Source: Hydractinia symbiolongicarpus (taxonomy: Eukaryota; Cnidaria; Hydrozoa; Anthoathecata; Hydractiniidae). Taken from it: 64,000 nt of DNA. Position numbers and translations under genes: made by a program. The DNA lies in contig NC_079881.1 in NCBI RefSeq assembly GCF_029227915.1, positions 26,017,501-26,081,500 on the forward strand. Direction: 5' to 3'. Below are positions 7,972 to 22,590 of this stretch, piece after piece; positions within the stretch are counted from its first letter, which is position 1, and each line of letters starts with the position of its first letter. The notes beneath the pieces were generated by a model that worked only from the letters and a program-made list of their open reading frames with translations, ran no database searches and was not told the DNA's origin.

Positions 7972-10900
7972 ATCGTTCGGGAATTGAGTTTACTCCCTGG
8001 GTACTTTCTTTGTATACTTTTGACTATACGGGCCGAGTCTGGGATTTACGGCAAAACGCAGGTTTTCGTTTGCCGGCGATTAAACTTCTTTTATTCAGCG
8101 TCTCAACAAAGATGAAAACATTTTTGAAAACTGCAAGTCTCATGCGTTTTAGTGGTGAAAAAATAATTTAAAAAATCGTTGTGGAAATGAGTTTACTCCC
8201 TGGGTACTTTCTTTGTATACATTCGACTACACGGGCCGTGTCCGGGGTTTACGGGAAATGGCGGGTTTTCGTTTGTCGGTGATTAAACTCCTTTTATTCA
8301 GCGTCTTATCAAAAATAAAAACATTATTAAAAACTACAAGTCTCTTGCGTTTTAGTGGTGAAAAGATAATTTAAAAAATCTTTTTGGAAATGAGTTTACT
8401 CACAGGGTACTTTCTTTGTATACATTCGACTATACAGGCCAAGCCCGGGATTTACGGGAAATCGCGGGTTTTCGTTTGCCGGCGATTAAACCACTTTCAT
8501 TAAGCGTCTCATCAAAAATGAAAACATTTCTGAAAACTACAATCTCATGCGTTTTAGTGGTGAAAAAATAATTTAAAAAATCGTTCGGGAATTGAGTTTA
8601 CTCTCTGGGTACTTTCTTTGTATACTTTTGACTATACGGGCCAAGCCCGGGATTTACGGGAAATCGCGGGTTATCGTTTGCCGGCGATTAAACCACTTTC
8701 ATTAAGCGTCTCATCAAAAATGAAAACATTTCTGAAAACTACAATCTCATGCGTTTTAGTGGTGAAAAAATAATTTAAAAAATCGTTCGGGAATTGAGTT
8801 TACTCTCTGGGTACTTTCTTTGTATACTTTTGACTATACGGGCCGAGTCCGGGGTTTACGGGAAATGGCGGGTTTTCGTTTGCCGGCGATTAAACTCCTT
8901 TTATTCAGCGTTTCATCAAAAATAAAAACATTATTAAAAACTACAAGTCTCATGGGCTTTAGTGGTGAAATAATAATTTAAAAAATCGTTCGGGAAATGA
9001 GTTTCCTCCCTGGGTACTTTCTTTGTATACTTTTGACTATACGGGCCGAGTCTGGGATTTACGGCAAATCGCAGGTTTTCGTTTGCCGGCGATTAAACTT
9101 CTTTTATTCAGCGTCTCAACAAAGATGAAAACATTTTTGAAAACTGCCAGTCTCATGCGTTTTAGTGGTGAAAAAATAATTTAAAAAATCGTTCGGGAAA
9201 TGAGTTTACTCCCTGGGTACTTTCTTTGTATACATTCGACTACACGGGCCGAGTCCGGGGTTTACGGGAAATGGCGGGTTTTCGTTTGTCGGTGATTAAA
9301 CTCCTTTTATTCAGCGTCTCATCAAAAATAAAAACATTATTATAAACTACAAGTCTCTTGCGTTTTAGTGGTGAAAAGATAATTTAAAAAATCTTTTTGG
9401 AAATGAGTTTACTCACAGGGTACTTTCTTTGTATACATTCGACTATACAGGCCAAGCCCGGGATTTACGGGAAATCGCGGGTTTTCGTTTGCCGGCGATT
9501 AAACCACTTTCATTAAGCGTCTCATCAAAAATGAAAACATTTCTGAAAACTACAATCTCATGCGTTTTAGTGGTGAAAAAATAATTTAAAAAATCGTTCG
9601 GGAATTGAGTTTACTCTCTGGGTACTTTCTTTGTATACTTTTGACTATACGGGCCGAGTCCGGGGTTTACGGGAAATGGCGGGTTTTCGTTTGCCGGCGA
9701 TTAAACTCCTTTTATTCAGCGTCTCATCAAAAATAAAAACATTATTAAAAACTACAAGTCTCATGGGCTTTAGTGGTGAAATAATAATTTAAAAAATCGT
9801 TCGGGAAATGAGTTTCCTCCCTGGGTACTTTCTTTGTATACTTTTGACTATACGGGCCGAGTCTGGGATTTACGGGAAATCGCAGGTTTTCGTTTACCGG
9901 CGATTAAACTTCTTTTATTCAGCGTCTCAACAAAAATAAAAACATTTTTGAAAACTGCAAGTCTCATGCGTTTTAGTGGTGAAAAAATAATTTAAAAAAT
10001 CGTTCGGGAAATGAGTTTACTCCCTGGGTACTTTCTTTGTATACATTCGACTACACGGGCCGAGTCCGGGGTTTACGGGAAATGGCGGGTTTTCGTTTGT
10101 CGGCGATTAAACTCCTTTTATTCAGCGTCTCATCAAAAATAAAAACATTATTAAAAACTACAAGTCTCATGGGCTTTAGTGGTGAAATAATAATTTAAAA
10201 AATCGTTCAGGAAATGAGTTTCCTCCCTGGGTACTTTCTTTGTATACTTTTGACTATACGGGCCGAGTCTGGGATTTACGGGAAATCGCAGGTTTTCGTT
10301 TGCCGGCGATTAAACTACTTTTATTCAGCGTCTCATCAAAAATGAAAACATTTTTGAAAACTACAAGTCTTATGCGTTTTAGTGGTGTAAAATAATTTAA
10401 AAAATCGTTCGGGAAATGAGTTTACTCCCTGGGTACTTTCTCTGTATACTTTCGACTATACGGGCCGAGTCTGGGATTTACGGGAAATCGCAGGTTTTCG
10501 TTTGCCGGCGATTAAACTTCTTTTATTCAGCGTCTCATCAAAAATGAAATATTTTTGAAAACTACAAGTCTTATGCGTTTTAGTGGTGAAAAATAATTTA
10601 AAAAATCGTTCGGGAAATGAGTTTACTCCCTGGGTACTTTCTTTGTATACATTTGACTATACGGGCCAAGCCTGGGATTTACGGGAAATGGCGGGTTTTC
10701 GTTTGCCGGCGATTAAACTCCTTTTATTCAGCGTCTCATCAAAAATAAAAACATTACTAAAAACTACAAGTCTCTTGCGTTTTAGTGGTGAAAAGATAAT
10801 TTAAAAAATCTTTTTGGAAATGAGTTTACTCACAGGGTACTTTCTTTGTATACATTCGACTATACAGGCCAAGCCCGGGATTTACGGGAAATCGCGGGTT

Positions 10901-13300
10901 TTCGTTTGCCGGCGATTAAACCACTTTCATTAAGCGTCTCATCAAAAATGAAAACATTTCTGAAAACTACAATCTCATGCGTTTTAGTGGTGAAAAAATA
11001 ATTTAAAAAATCGTTCGGGAATTGAGTTTACTCTCTGGGTACTTTCTTTGTATACTTTTGACTATACGGGCCGAGTCCGGGGTTTACGGGAAATGGCGGG
11101 TTTTCGTTTGCCGGCGATTAAACTCCTTTTATTCAACGTCTCATCAAAAATACAAACATTATTAAAAACTACAAGTCTCATGGGCTTTAGTGGTGAAATA
11201 ATAATTTAAAAAATCGTTCGGGAAATGAGTTTCCTCCCTGGTTACTTTCTTTGTATACTTTTGACTATACGGGCCGAGTCTGGGATTTACGGGAAATCGC
11301 AGGTTTTCGTTTGCCGGCGATTAAACTTCTTTTATTCAGCGTCTCAACAAAAATAAAAACATTTTTGAAAACTGCAAGTCTCATGCGTTTTAGTGGTGAA
11401 AAAATAATTTAAAAAATCGTTCGGGAAATGAGTTTACTCCCTGGGTACTTTCTTTGTATACATTCGACTACACGGGCCGAGTCCGGGGTTTACGTGAAAT
11501 GGCGGGTTTTCGTTTGTCGGCGATTAAACCCCTTTTATTCAGCGTCTCATCAAAAATAAAAACATTATTAAAAACTACAAGTCTCATGGGCTTTAGTGGT
11601 GAAATAATAATTTCAAAAATCGTTCAGGAAATGAGTTTCCTCCCTGGGTACTTTCTTTGTATACTTTTGACTATACGGGCCGAGTCTGGGATTTACGGGA
11701 AATCGCAGGTTTTCGTTTGCCGGCGATTAAACTTCTTTTATTCAGCGTCTAATCAAAAATGAAAACATTTTTGAAAACTACAAGTCTCATGGGCTTTAGT
11801 GGTGAAATAATAATTTAAAAATCGTTCGGGAAATGAGTTTCCTCCCTGGGTACTTTCTTTGTATACTTTTGACTATACGGGCCGAGTCTGGGATTTACGG
11901 GAAATCGCAGGTTTTCGTTTGCCGGCGATTAAACTTCTTTTATTCAGCGTCTCAACAAAAATAAAAACATTTTTGAAAACTGCAAGTCTCATGCGTTTTA
12001 GTGGTGAAAAAATAATTTAAAAAATCGTTTGGGAAATGATTTTACTCCCTGGGTACTTTCTTTGTATACATTCGACTACACGGGCCGAGTCCGGGGTTTA
12101 CGGGAAATGGCGGGTCTTCGTTTGTCGGCGATTAAGCTCCTTTTATTCAGCGTTTCATCAAAAATAAAAACATTATTAAAAACTACAAGTCTCATGGGCT
12201 TTAGTGGTGAAATAATAATTTAAAAAATCGTTCGGGAAATAAGTTTCCTCCCTGGGTACTTTCTTTGTATACTTTTGGCTATACGGGCCGAGTCTGGGAT
12301 TTACGGGAAATCGTAGGTTTTCGTTTGCCGGCGATTAAACTTCTTTTATTCAGCGTCTCAACAAAAAAGAAAACATTTTTGAAAACTGCAAGTCTCATGC
12401 GTTTTAGTGGTGAAAAAATAATTTAAAAAATCGTTCGGGAAATGAGTTTTACTCCCTGGGTACTTTCTTTGTATACATTCGATTATACGGCCCAAGCATG
12501 GGATTTACGGGAAATCGCGGGTTTTCGTTTGCCGGCGATTAAACCTCTTTCATTAAGCGTCTCATCAAAAATGAAAACATTTTTGAAAACTACAAGTCTC
12601 ATGCGTTTTAGTGGTGAAAAGATAATTTAAAAAATCTTTTTGGAAATGACTTTACTCACAGGGTACTTTCTTTGTATACATTCGACTATACGGGCCAAGC
12701 CCGGGATTTACGGGAAATCGCGGGTTTTTGTTTGCCGGCGATTAAACCACTTTCATTAAGCGTCTCATCAAAAATGAAAACATTTCTGAAAACTACAATC
12801 TCATGCGTTTTAGTGGTTAAAAAATAATTTAAAAAATCGTTCGGGAAATGAGTTTCCTCCCTGGGTACTTTCTTTGTATACTTTTGACTATACGGGCCGA
12901 GTCTGGGATTTACGGGAAATCGCAGGTTTTCGTTTGCCGGCGATTAAACCTCTTTTATTCAGCGTCTCAACAAAAATAAAAACATTTTTGAAAACTGCAA
13001 GTCTCATGCGTTTTAGTGGTGAAAAAATAATTTAAAAAATCGTTTGGGAAATGATTTTACTCCCTGGGTACTTTCTTTGTATACATTCGACTACACGGGC
13101 CGAGTCCGGGGTTTACGGGAAATGGCGGGTTTTCGTTTGTCGGCGATTAAGCTCCTTTTATTCGGCGTCTCATCAAAAATAAAAACATTATTAAAAACTA
13201 CTACATTATTAAAAACATTATTAAAAAGTCCCATGGGCTTTAGTGGTGAAATAATAATTTAAAAAATCGTTCGGGAAATGAGTTTACTCCCTGGGTACTT
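7972..13300 (+). repeat. irregular 4- to 7-monomer higher-order units
   Basis: Monomers starting TCTCAACAAA recur at about 8101, 9114, 9925, 11342, 11950 and 12356, intervals of 1013, 811, 1417, 608 and 406 bp, all near multiples of 203. Unit 8101-9113 has one extra class B-like monomer compared with 9114-9924. The TCTCTTGCG variant recurs at 8341, 9354 and 10771. Another unit is repeated at 1015 bp (near 12029 and 13044, sharing GGGAAATGATTTTACTCC). Many monomers carry AAAAATAAAAACATT in place of the usual AAAAATGAAAACATT. Confidence 0.8.
13185..13230 (+). repeat. micro-duplication inside one monomer
   Basis: ACATTATTAAAAA is present three times in quick succession (about 13195-13227) where other monomers have it once, lengthening this monomer by about 25 bp and changing the following AAGTCTCAT to AAGTCCCAT. 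It looks like replication slippage on a short A/T motif. Confidence 0.8.
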
Positions 13301-15067
13301 TCTTTGTATACATTCGACTATACGGGCCAAGCCTGGGATTTACGGGAAATGGCGGGTTTTCGTTTGTCGGCGATTAAACTCCTTTTATTCAGCGTCTCAT
13401 CAAAAATAAAAACATTATTAAAAACTACAAGTCTCATGGGCTTTAGTGGTGAAATAATAATTTAAAAAATCGTTCGGGAAATAAGTTTCCTCCCTGGGTA
13501 CTTTCTTTGTATACTTTTGGCTATACGGGCCGAGTCTGGGATTTACGGGAAATCGTAGGTTTTCGTTTGCCGGCGATTAAACTTCTTTTATTCAGCGTCT
13601 CAACAAAAATGAAAACATTTTTGAAAACTGCAAGTCTCATGCGTTTTAGTGGTGAAAAAATAATTTAAAAAATCGTTCGGGAAATGAGTTTACTCCCTGG
13701 GTACTTTCTTTGTATACATTCGATTATACGGGCCAAGCATGGGATTTACGGAAATCGCAGGTTTTCGTTTGCCGGCGATTAAACCTCTTTTATTAAGCGT
13801 CTCATCAAAAATGAAAACATTTTTGAAAACTACAAGTCTCATGCGTTTTAGTGGTGAAAAGATAATTTAAAAAATCTTTTTGGAAATGAGTTTACTCACA
13901 GGGTACTTTCTTTGTATACATTCGACTATACGGGCCAAGCCCGGGATTTACGGGAAATCGCGGGTTTTCGTTTGCCGGCGATTAAACCACTTTCATTAAG
14001 CGTCTCATCAAAAATGAAAACATTTCTGAAAACTACAATCTCATGCGTTTTAGTGGTGAAAAAATAATTTAAAAAATCGTTCGGGAATTGAGTTTACTCT
14101 CTGGGTACTTTCTTTGTATACTTTTGACTATACGGGCCGAGTCCGGGGTTTACGGGAAATGGCGGGTTTTCGTTTGCCGGCGATTAAACTCCTTTTATTT
14201 AGCGTCTCATCAAAAATAAAAACATTATTAAAAACTACAAGTCTCATGGGCTTTAGTGGTGAAATAATAATTTAAAAAATCGTTCGGGAAATGAGTTTCC
14301 TCCCTGGGTACTTTCTTTGTATACTTTTGACTATACGGGCCGAGTCTGGGATTTACGGGAAATCGCAGGTTTTCGTTTGCCGGCGATTAAACTTCTTTTA
14401 TTCAGCGTCTCAACAAAAATAAAAACATTTTTGAAAACTGCAAGTCTCATGCGTTTTAGTGGTGAAAAAATAATTCAAAAAATCGTTTGGGAAATGAGTT
14501 TACTCCCTGGGTACTTTCTTTGTATACATTCGACTACACGGGCCGAGTCCGGGGTTTACGGGAAATGGCGGGTTTTCGTTTGTCGGCGATTAAGCTCCTT
14601 TTATTCAGCGTCTCATCAAAAATAAAAACATTACTAAAAACTACAAGTCTCATGGGCTTTAGTGGTGAAATAATAATTTAAAAAATCGTTCGGGAAATGA
14701 GTTTCCTCCCTGGGTACTTTCTTTGTATACTATTGACTATACGGGCCGAGTCTGGGATTTACGGGAAATCGCAGGTTTTCGTTTGCCGGCGATTAAACTT
14801 CTTTTATTCAGCGTCTCACCAAAAATGAAAACATTTTTGAAAACTGAAAGTCTCATGCGTTTTAGTGGTGAAAAGATAATTTAAAAAATCGTTGGGGAAA
14901 TGGGTTTACTCCCTGGGTACTTTCTTTGTATACTTTTGACTATACGGGCCAAGCCCGGGATTTACGGGAAATCGCGAGTTTTCGTTTGCTGGCGATTAAA
15001 CTTCTTTTATTCAGCGTCTCATCAAAAATGAAAATATTTTTGAAAACTACAAATCTTATGCGTTTTA
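13300..15067 (+). repeat. satellite monomers, mixed classes
   Basis: Ordinary alternation of class A and class B monomers with no gene. It includes monomers resembling 12,240-13,250 (for example the GTATACTTTTGGC variant and the ATCGTAGGTTTTCG variant), consistent with local amplification. Confidence 0.8.
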
Positions 15068-18000
15068 GTGGTGAAAAATAATTTAAAAAATCGTTCGGGA
15101 AATGAGTTTACTCACAGGGTACTTTCTTTGTATACATTCGACTATACGGGCCAAGACCGGGGTTTACGGGAAATGGCGGGTTTTCGTTTGTCGGCGATTA
15201 AGTTCCTTTTATTCAGCGTCTCATCAAAAATAAAAACATTACTAAAAACTACAAGTCTCATGGGCTTTAGTGGTGAAATAATAATTTAAAAAATCGTTCG
15301 GGAAATGAGTTTCCTGCCTGGGTACTTTCGTTGTATACTTTTGACTATACGGGCCGAGTCTGGGATTTACGGGAAATCGCAGGTTTTCGTTTGCCGGCGA
15401 TTAAACTTCTTTTATTCAGCGTCTCACCAAAAATGAAAACATTTTTGAAAACTGCAAGTCTCATGCGTTTTAGTGGTGAAAAGATAATTTAAAAAATCGT
15501 TCGGGAAATGGGTTTACTCCCTGGGTACTTTCTTTGTATACTTTTGACTATACGGGCCAAGCCCGGGATTTACGGGAAATCGCGAGTTTTCGTTTGCTGG
15601 CGATTAAACTTCTTTTATTCAGCGTCTCATCAAAAATGAAAATATTTTTGAAAACTACAAGTCTTATGCGTTTTAGTGGTGAAAAATAATTTAAAAAATC
15701 GTTCGGGAAATGAGTTTACTCCCTGGGTACTTTCTTTGTATACATTCGACTATAGGGGCCAAGCCTGGGATTTACGGGAAATGGCGGGTTTTCGTTTGCC
15801 GGCGATTAAACTCCTTTTATTCAGCGTCTTATCAAAAATAAAAACATTATTAAAAACTACAAGTCTCATGGGCTTTAGTGGTGAAATAATAATTTAAAAA
15901 ATCGTTCGGGAAATGAGTTTCCTCCCTGGGTACTTTCTTTGTATACTTTTGGCTATACGGGCCGAGTCTGGGATTTACGGGAAATCGTAGGTTTTCGTTT
16001 GCCGGCGATTAAACTTCTTTTATTCAGCGTCTCAACAAAAATGAAAACATTTTTGAAAACTGCAAGTCTCATGCGTTTTAGTGGTGAAAAAATAATTTAA
16101 AAAATCGTTCGGGAAATGAGTTTACTCCCTGGGTACTTTCTTTGTATACATTCGATTATACGGGCCAAGCATGGGATTTACGGGAAATCGCGGGTTTTCG
16201 TTTGCCGGCGATTAAACCTCTTTCATTAAGCGTCTCATCAAAAATAAAAACATTATTAAAACTACAAGTCTCATGGGCTTTAGTGGTGAAAGAAATAATT
16301 TAAAAAATCGTTCGGGAAATGAGTTTCCTCCCTGGGTACTTTCTTTGTATACTTTTGACTATACGGGCGGAGTCTGGGATTTACGGGAAATCGCAGGTTT
16401 TCGTTTGCCGGCGAATAAACTTCTTTTATTCAGCGTCTCAACAAAAATGAAAACATTTTTGAAAACTGCAAGTCTCATGCGTTTTAGTGGTGAAAAGATA
16501 ATTTAAAAAATCGTTTTGGAAATGAGTTTACTAACAGGGTACTTTCTTTGTATACTTTTGACTATACGGGCCGAGTCCGGGATTTACGGGAAATCGCGGG
16601 TTTTCGTTTGCCGGCGATTAAACTTCTTTTATTTAGCGTCTCATCAAAAATGAAAACATTTTTGAAAACTGCAAGTCTCATGCGTTTTAGTGGTGAAAAA
16701 ATAATTTAAAAAATCGTTTGGGAAATGAGTTTACTCCCTGGGTACTTTCTTTGTATACATTCGACTACACGGGCCGAGTCCGGGGTTTACGGGAAATGGC
16801 GGGTTTTCGTTTGTCGGCGATTAAGCTCCTTTTATTCAGCGTCTCATCAAAAATAAAAACATTACTAAAAACTACAAGTCTCATGGGCTTTAGTGGTGAA
16901 ATAATAATTTAAAAAATCGTTCGGGAAATGAGTTTCCTCCCTGGGTACTTTCTTTGTATACTTTTGACTATACGGGCCGAGTCTGGGATTTACGGGAAAT
17001 CGCAGGTTTTCGTTTGCCGGCGATTAAACTTCTTTTATTCAGCGTCTCACCAAAAATGAAAACATTTTTAAAAACTGCAAGTCTCATGCGTTTTAGTGGT
17101 GAAAAGATAATTTAAAAAATCGTTCGGGAAATGAGTTTACTCCCTGGGTACTTTCTTTGTATACTTTTGACTATACGGGCCAAGCCCGGGATTTACGGGA
17201 AATCGCGAGTTTTCGTTTGCTGGCGATTAAATTTCTTTTATTCAGCGTCTCATCAAAAATGAAAATATTTTTGAAAACTACAAGTCTTATGCGTTTTAGT
17301 GGTGAAAAATAATTTAAAAAATCGTTCGGGAAATGAGTTTACTCCCTGGGTACTTTCTTTGTATACATTCGACTATAGGGGCCAAGCCTGGGATTTACGA
17401 GAAATGGCGGGTTTTCGTTTGCCGGCGATTAAACTCCTTTTATTCAGCGTCTCATCAAAAATAAAAACTTTATTAAAAACTACAAGTCTCATGGGCTTTA
17501 GTGGTGAAATAATAATTTAAAAAATCGTTCGGGAAATGAGTTTCCTCCCTGGGTACTTTCTTTGTATACTTTTGGCTATACGGGCCGAGTCTGGGATTTA
17601 CGGGAAATCGTAGGTTTTCGTTTGCCGGCGATTAAACTTCTTTTATTCAGCGTCTCAACAAAAATGAAAACATTTTTGAAAACTGCAAGTCTCATGCGTT
17701 TTAGTGGTGAAAAAATAATTTAAAAAATCGTTCGGGAAATGAGTTTACTCCCTGGGTACTTTCTTTGTATACATTCGATTATACGGGCCAAGCATGGGAT
17801 TTACGGGAAATCGCGGATTTTCGTTTGCCGGCGATTAAACCTCTTTCATTAAGCGTCTCATCAAAAATTAAAACATTTTGAAAACTACAAGACTCATGCG
17901 TTTTAGTGGTGAAAAGATAATTTAAAAAATCTTTTTGGAAATGAGTTTACTCACAGGGTACTTTCTTTGTATACATTCGACTATACGGGCCAAGCCCGGA

Positions 18001-18480
18001 TTTACGGGAAATCGCGGGTTTTCGTTTGCCGGCGAATAAACCACTTTCATTAAGCGTCTCATCAAAAATAAAAACATTATTAAAACTACAAGTCTCATGG
18101 GCTTTAGTGGTGAAAGAAATAATTTAAAAAATCGTTCGGGAAATGAGTTTCCTCCCTGGGTACTTTCTTTGTATACTTTTGACTATACGGGCGGAGTCTG
18201 GGATTTACGGGAAATCGCAGGTTTTCGTTTGCCGGCGATTAAACTTCTTTTATTCAGCGTCTCAACAAAAAATGAAAACATTTTTGAAAACTGCAAGTCT
18301 CATGCGTTTTAGTGGTGAAAAGATAATTTAAAAAATCGTTTTGGAAATGAGTTTACTAACAGGGTACTTTCTTTGTATACTTTTGACTATACGGGCCGTG
18401 TCCGGGATTTACGGGAAATCGCGGGTTTTCGTTTGCCGGCGATTAAACTTCTTTTATTTAGCGTCTCATCAAAAATGAAA
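15068..18480 (+). repeat. duplicated 8/9-monomer block, offsets 1623 and 1824 bp
   Basis: The private variant TATAGGGGCC occurs at 15751 and 17374 (offset 1623). GGTGAAAGAAATAATTT occurs near 16284 and 18108 (offset 1824). The 201-bp rise in offset is one extra class B monomer at about 17850-18050. So two copies of one block differ by gain or loss of a single monomer, the expected product of out-of-register exchange. The GGGCGGAGTCTGGG variant is also shared (16366 and 18190). Confidence 0.8.
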
Positions 18481-21400
18481 ACATTTTTAAAAACTGCAAG
18501 TCTCATGCGTTTTAGTGGTGAAAAGATAATTTAAAAAATCGTTTTGGAAATGAGTTTACTGCCTGGGTACTTTCTCTGTATACTTTTGACTATACGGGCC
18601 GAGTCCAGGATTTACGGGAAGTCGCGGGTTTTCGTTTACCGGCGATTAAACTTCTTTTATACAGCGTCTCATCAAAAATGAAAACAATTTTGAAAACTAC
18701 AAGTCTCATGCGTTTTAGTGGTGAAAAAATAATTTAAAAAATCGTTCGAGAAATGAGTTTACTCCCTGGGTACTTTCTTTGTATACTTTTGACTATACGG
18801 GCCAAGCCCGGGATTTACGGGAAATCGCAGGTTTTCCTTTGCCGGCGATTAAACTTCTTTTATTCAGCGTCTCATCAAAAATGAAAACATTTTTGAAAAC
18901 TACAAGTCTTATGCGTTTCAGTGGTGAAAAAATAATTTAAAAAATCGTTCGGGAAATGAGTTTACTCCCTGGGTACTTTCTTTGTATACATTCGACTATA
19001 CGGGCCAAGCCCAGGATTTACGGGAAATCGCGGGTTTTCGTTTGCCGGCGATTAAACCTCTTTCATTAGGCGTCTCATCAAAAATGAAAACATTTTTGAA
19101 AACTACAAGTCTCATGCGTTTTAGTGGTGAAAAAATAATTTAAAAAATCGTTCGGGAAATGAGTTTACTCCCTGGGTACTTTCTTTGTATACTTTTGACT
19201 ATACGGGCCAAGTCCGGGGTTTACGGGAAATGGCGGGTTTTCGTTTGCCGGCGATTAAACTCCTTTTATTTAGCGTCTCATCAAAAATGAAAACATTTTT
19301 AAAAACTACAAGTCTCATGCGTTTTGGTGGTGAAAAAATAATTTAAAAAATCGTTCGGGAAATGAGTTTACTCCCTGGGTACTTTCTTTGTATACTTTTG
19401 ACTATACGGGCCGAGTCCGGGATTTACGGGAAGTCGCGGGTTTTCGTTTGCCGGCAATTAAACTTCTTTTATTCAGTGTCTCATCAAAAATGAAAACATT
19501 TTTAAAAACTACAAGTCTCATGGGCTTTAGTGGTGAAATAATAATTTAAAAAATCGTTCGGGAAATGAGTTTACACCCTGGGTACTTTCTTTGTATACTT
19601 TTGACTTTACAGGCCGAGTCCGGGATTTACGGGAAATCGCAGGTTTTCGTTTGCCGGCGGTTAAACTTCTTTTTTTCAGCGTTTCATCAAAAATGAAAAC
19701 AAGTTTGAAGACTACAAGTCTCATGCATTATAGTGGTGAAAAAATAATTTAAAAAATCGTTCGGGAAATGAGTTTACTCCCTGGGTACTTTCTTTGTATA
19801 CTTTTGACTATACGGGCCGAGTCCGGGGTTTACGGGAAATGGCGGGTTTTCGTTTGCCGGCGATTAAACTCCTTTTATTTAGCGTCTCATCAAAAATGAA
19901 AACATTTTTAAAAACTACAAGTCTCATGGGCTTTAGTGGTGAAATAATAATTTAAAAAATCATTCGGCAAATGAGTTTCCTTCCTAGGTACTTTCTCTGT
20001 ATATTTTTGACTATACGGGGCGAGTCTGGGATTTACGGGAAATCGCAGGTTTTCGTTTGCGGGCGATTAAACTTCTTTTATTCAGCGTCTCATCAAAAAT
20101 GAAAACATTTTTGAAAACTACAAGTCTCATGCGATTTAGTGGTGAAAAGATAATTTAAAAAATCGTTCTGGAAATGAGTTTACTCACAGGGTACTTTCTT
20201 TGTATACATTCGACTATACGGGACAAGCCCGGTATTTACGGGAAATCGCGGGTTTTCGTTTGGCGGCGATTAAACCTCTTTCATTAAGCGTCTCATTAAA
20301 AATGAAAACATTTTTGAAAACTACAAGTCTTATGCGTTTTAGTGGTGAAAAAATAATTTAAAAAATCGTTCGGGAAATGAGTTTACTCCCTGGGTACTTC
20401 CTTTGTATACATTCGACTATACGGGCCAAGCCCAGGATTTACGGGAAATCGCGGGTTTTCGTTTGCCGGCGATTAAACCTCTTTCATTAGGCGTCTCATC
20501 AAAAATGAAAACATTTTTAAAAACTACAAGTCTCATGCGTTTTAGTGGTGAAAACAAAATTTAAAAAATCGTTCGGGAAATGAGTTTACTCCCTAGGTAC
20601 TTTCCTTGTATACATTCGACTACACGGGCCAAGCCCGGGATTTACGGGAAATCGCGGGTTTTCGTTTGCCGGCGATTAAACCACTTTCATTAAGCGTCTC
20701 ATCAAAAATGAAAACATTTCTGAAAACTACAAGTCTCATGCGTTTTAGTGGTGAAAACAAAATTTAAAAAATCGTTCGGGAAATGAGTTTACTCCCTGGG
20801 TACTTTCTTTGTATACTTTTGACTATACGGGCCGAGTCCAGGGTTTACGGGAAATGGCGGGTTTTCGTTTGCCGGCGATTAAACTCCTTTTATTCAGCGT
20901 CTCATCAAAAATAAAAACATTATTAAAAACTACAAGTCTCATGGGCTTTAGTGGCGAAATAACAATTTAAAAAATCGTTCGGGAAATGAGTTTCCTTCCT
21001 GGGTACTTTCTTTGTATACTTTTGACTAGACGCGCCGAGTCTGGGATTTACGGGAAATCGCAGGTATTCGTTTGCCGGCGATTAAACTTCTTTTATTCAG
21101 CGTCTCATCAAAAATGAAAACATTTTTGAAAACTGCAAGTCTCATGCGTTTTAGTGGTGAAAAGATAATTTAAAAAATCGTTTTGGAAATGAGCTAACTC
21201 ACAGGGTAATTTCTTTGTATACATTCGACTATACGGGCCAAGCCTGGGATTTACGGGAAATGGCGGGTTTTCGTTTGCCAGCTATTAAACCACTTTCATT
21301 AAGCGTCTCATCAAAAATGAAAACATTTCTGAAAACTACAAGTCTCATGCGTTTTAGTGGTGAAAAAATAATTTAAGAGATCGTTCGGGAAATGAGTTTA

Positions 21401-22590
21401 CACCGTGGGTACTTTTTTTGTATACTTTTGACTATACGGGCAGAGTCCGGGATTTACGGTAAGTCACGGGTTTTCGTTTGCCGGCGATTAAACTTTTTTT
21501 ATTCAGCGTCTCATCAAAAATGAAAACATTAAACTTCTTTTATTCAGCGTCTCATCAAAAATGAAAACATTTTTGAAAACTGCAAGTCTCATGCGTTTTA
21601 GTGGTGAAAAGATAATTTAAAAAATCGTTCGGGAAATGAGTTTACACCCTGGGTACTTTCTTTGTATACTTTTGACTTTACAGGCCGAGTCCGGGATTTA
21701 CGGGAAATCGCAGGTTTTCGTTTGCCGGCGGTTAAACTTCTTTTATTCAGCGTCTCATCAAAAATGAAAACAAGTTTGAAGACTACAAGTCTCATGCGTT
21801 ATAGTGGTGAAAAAATAATTTAAAAAATCGTTCGTGAAATGAGTTTACTCCCTGGGTACTTTCTTTGTATACTTTTGACTATACGGGCCGAGTCCGGGGT
21901 TTACGGGAAATGGCGGGTTTTCGTTTGCCGGCGATTAAACTCCTTTTATTCAGCGTCTCATCAAAAATGAAAACATTTTTAAAAACTACAAGTCTCATGG
22001 GCTTTAGTGGTGAAATAATAATTTAAAAAATCGTTCGGCAAATGAGTTTCCTCCCTAGGTACTTTCTCTGTATACTTTTGACTATACGGGGCGAGTCTGG
22101 GATTTACGGGAAATCGCAGGTTTTCGTTTGCCGGCGATTAAACTTCTTTTATTCAGCGTCTCATCAAAAATGAAAACATTTTTGAAAACTGCAAGTCTCA
22201 TGCGATTTAGTGGTGAAAAGATAATTTAAAAAATCGTTCTGGAAATGAGTTTACTCACAGGGTACTTTCTTTGTATACATTCGACTATACGGGACAAGTC
22301 CGGGATTTACGGGAAATCGCGGGTTTTTGTTTGGCGGCGATTAAACCTCTTTCATTAAGCGTCTCATTAAAAATGAAAACATTTTTGAAATCTACAAGTC
22401 TCATTCGTTCTAGTGGTGCAGAAATAATTTGAAAAATCGTTCGGGAAATCAGTTTACTCCTTGGGTACTTTCTTTATATACATTCAACTATACGGGCCAA
22501 GCCCGGGATTTACGGGAAATCGCGGGTTTATGTTTGCCGGTGATTAAACTTCTTTTATTTAGCGTCTCATCAAAAATGAAAACAAGTTTG
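18480..22590 (+). repeat. satellite with a duplicated block at 2071-bp offset
   Basis: Monomers at about 19500-20340 recur at 21570-22410, sharing TTGACTTTACAGGCC, CTAGGTACTTTCTCTG, ATGCGATTTAGTGG and TTTGGCGGCGATT. The offset is ten monomers plus 41 bp, and the 41 bp is the truncated-monomer remnant near 21527. In a middle monomer, AATTTAAGAGATCG (near 21371) is a private variant. No gene is present. Confidence 0.75.
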
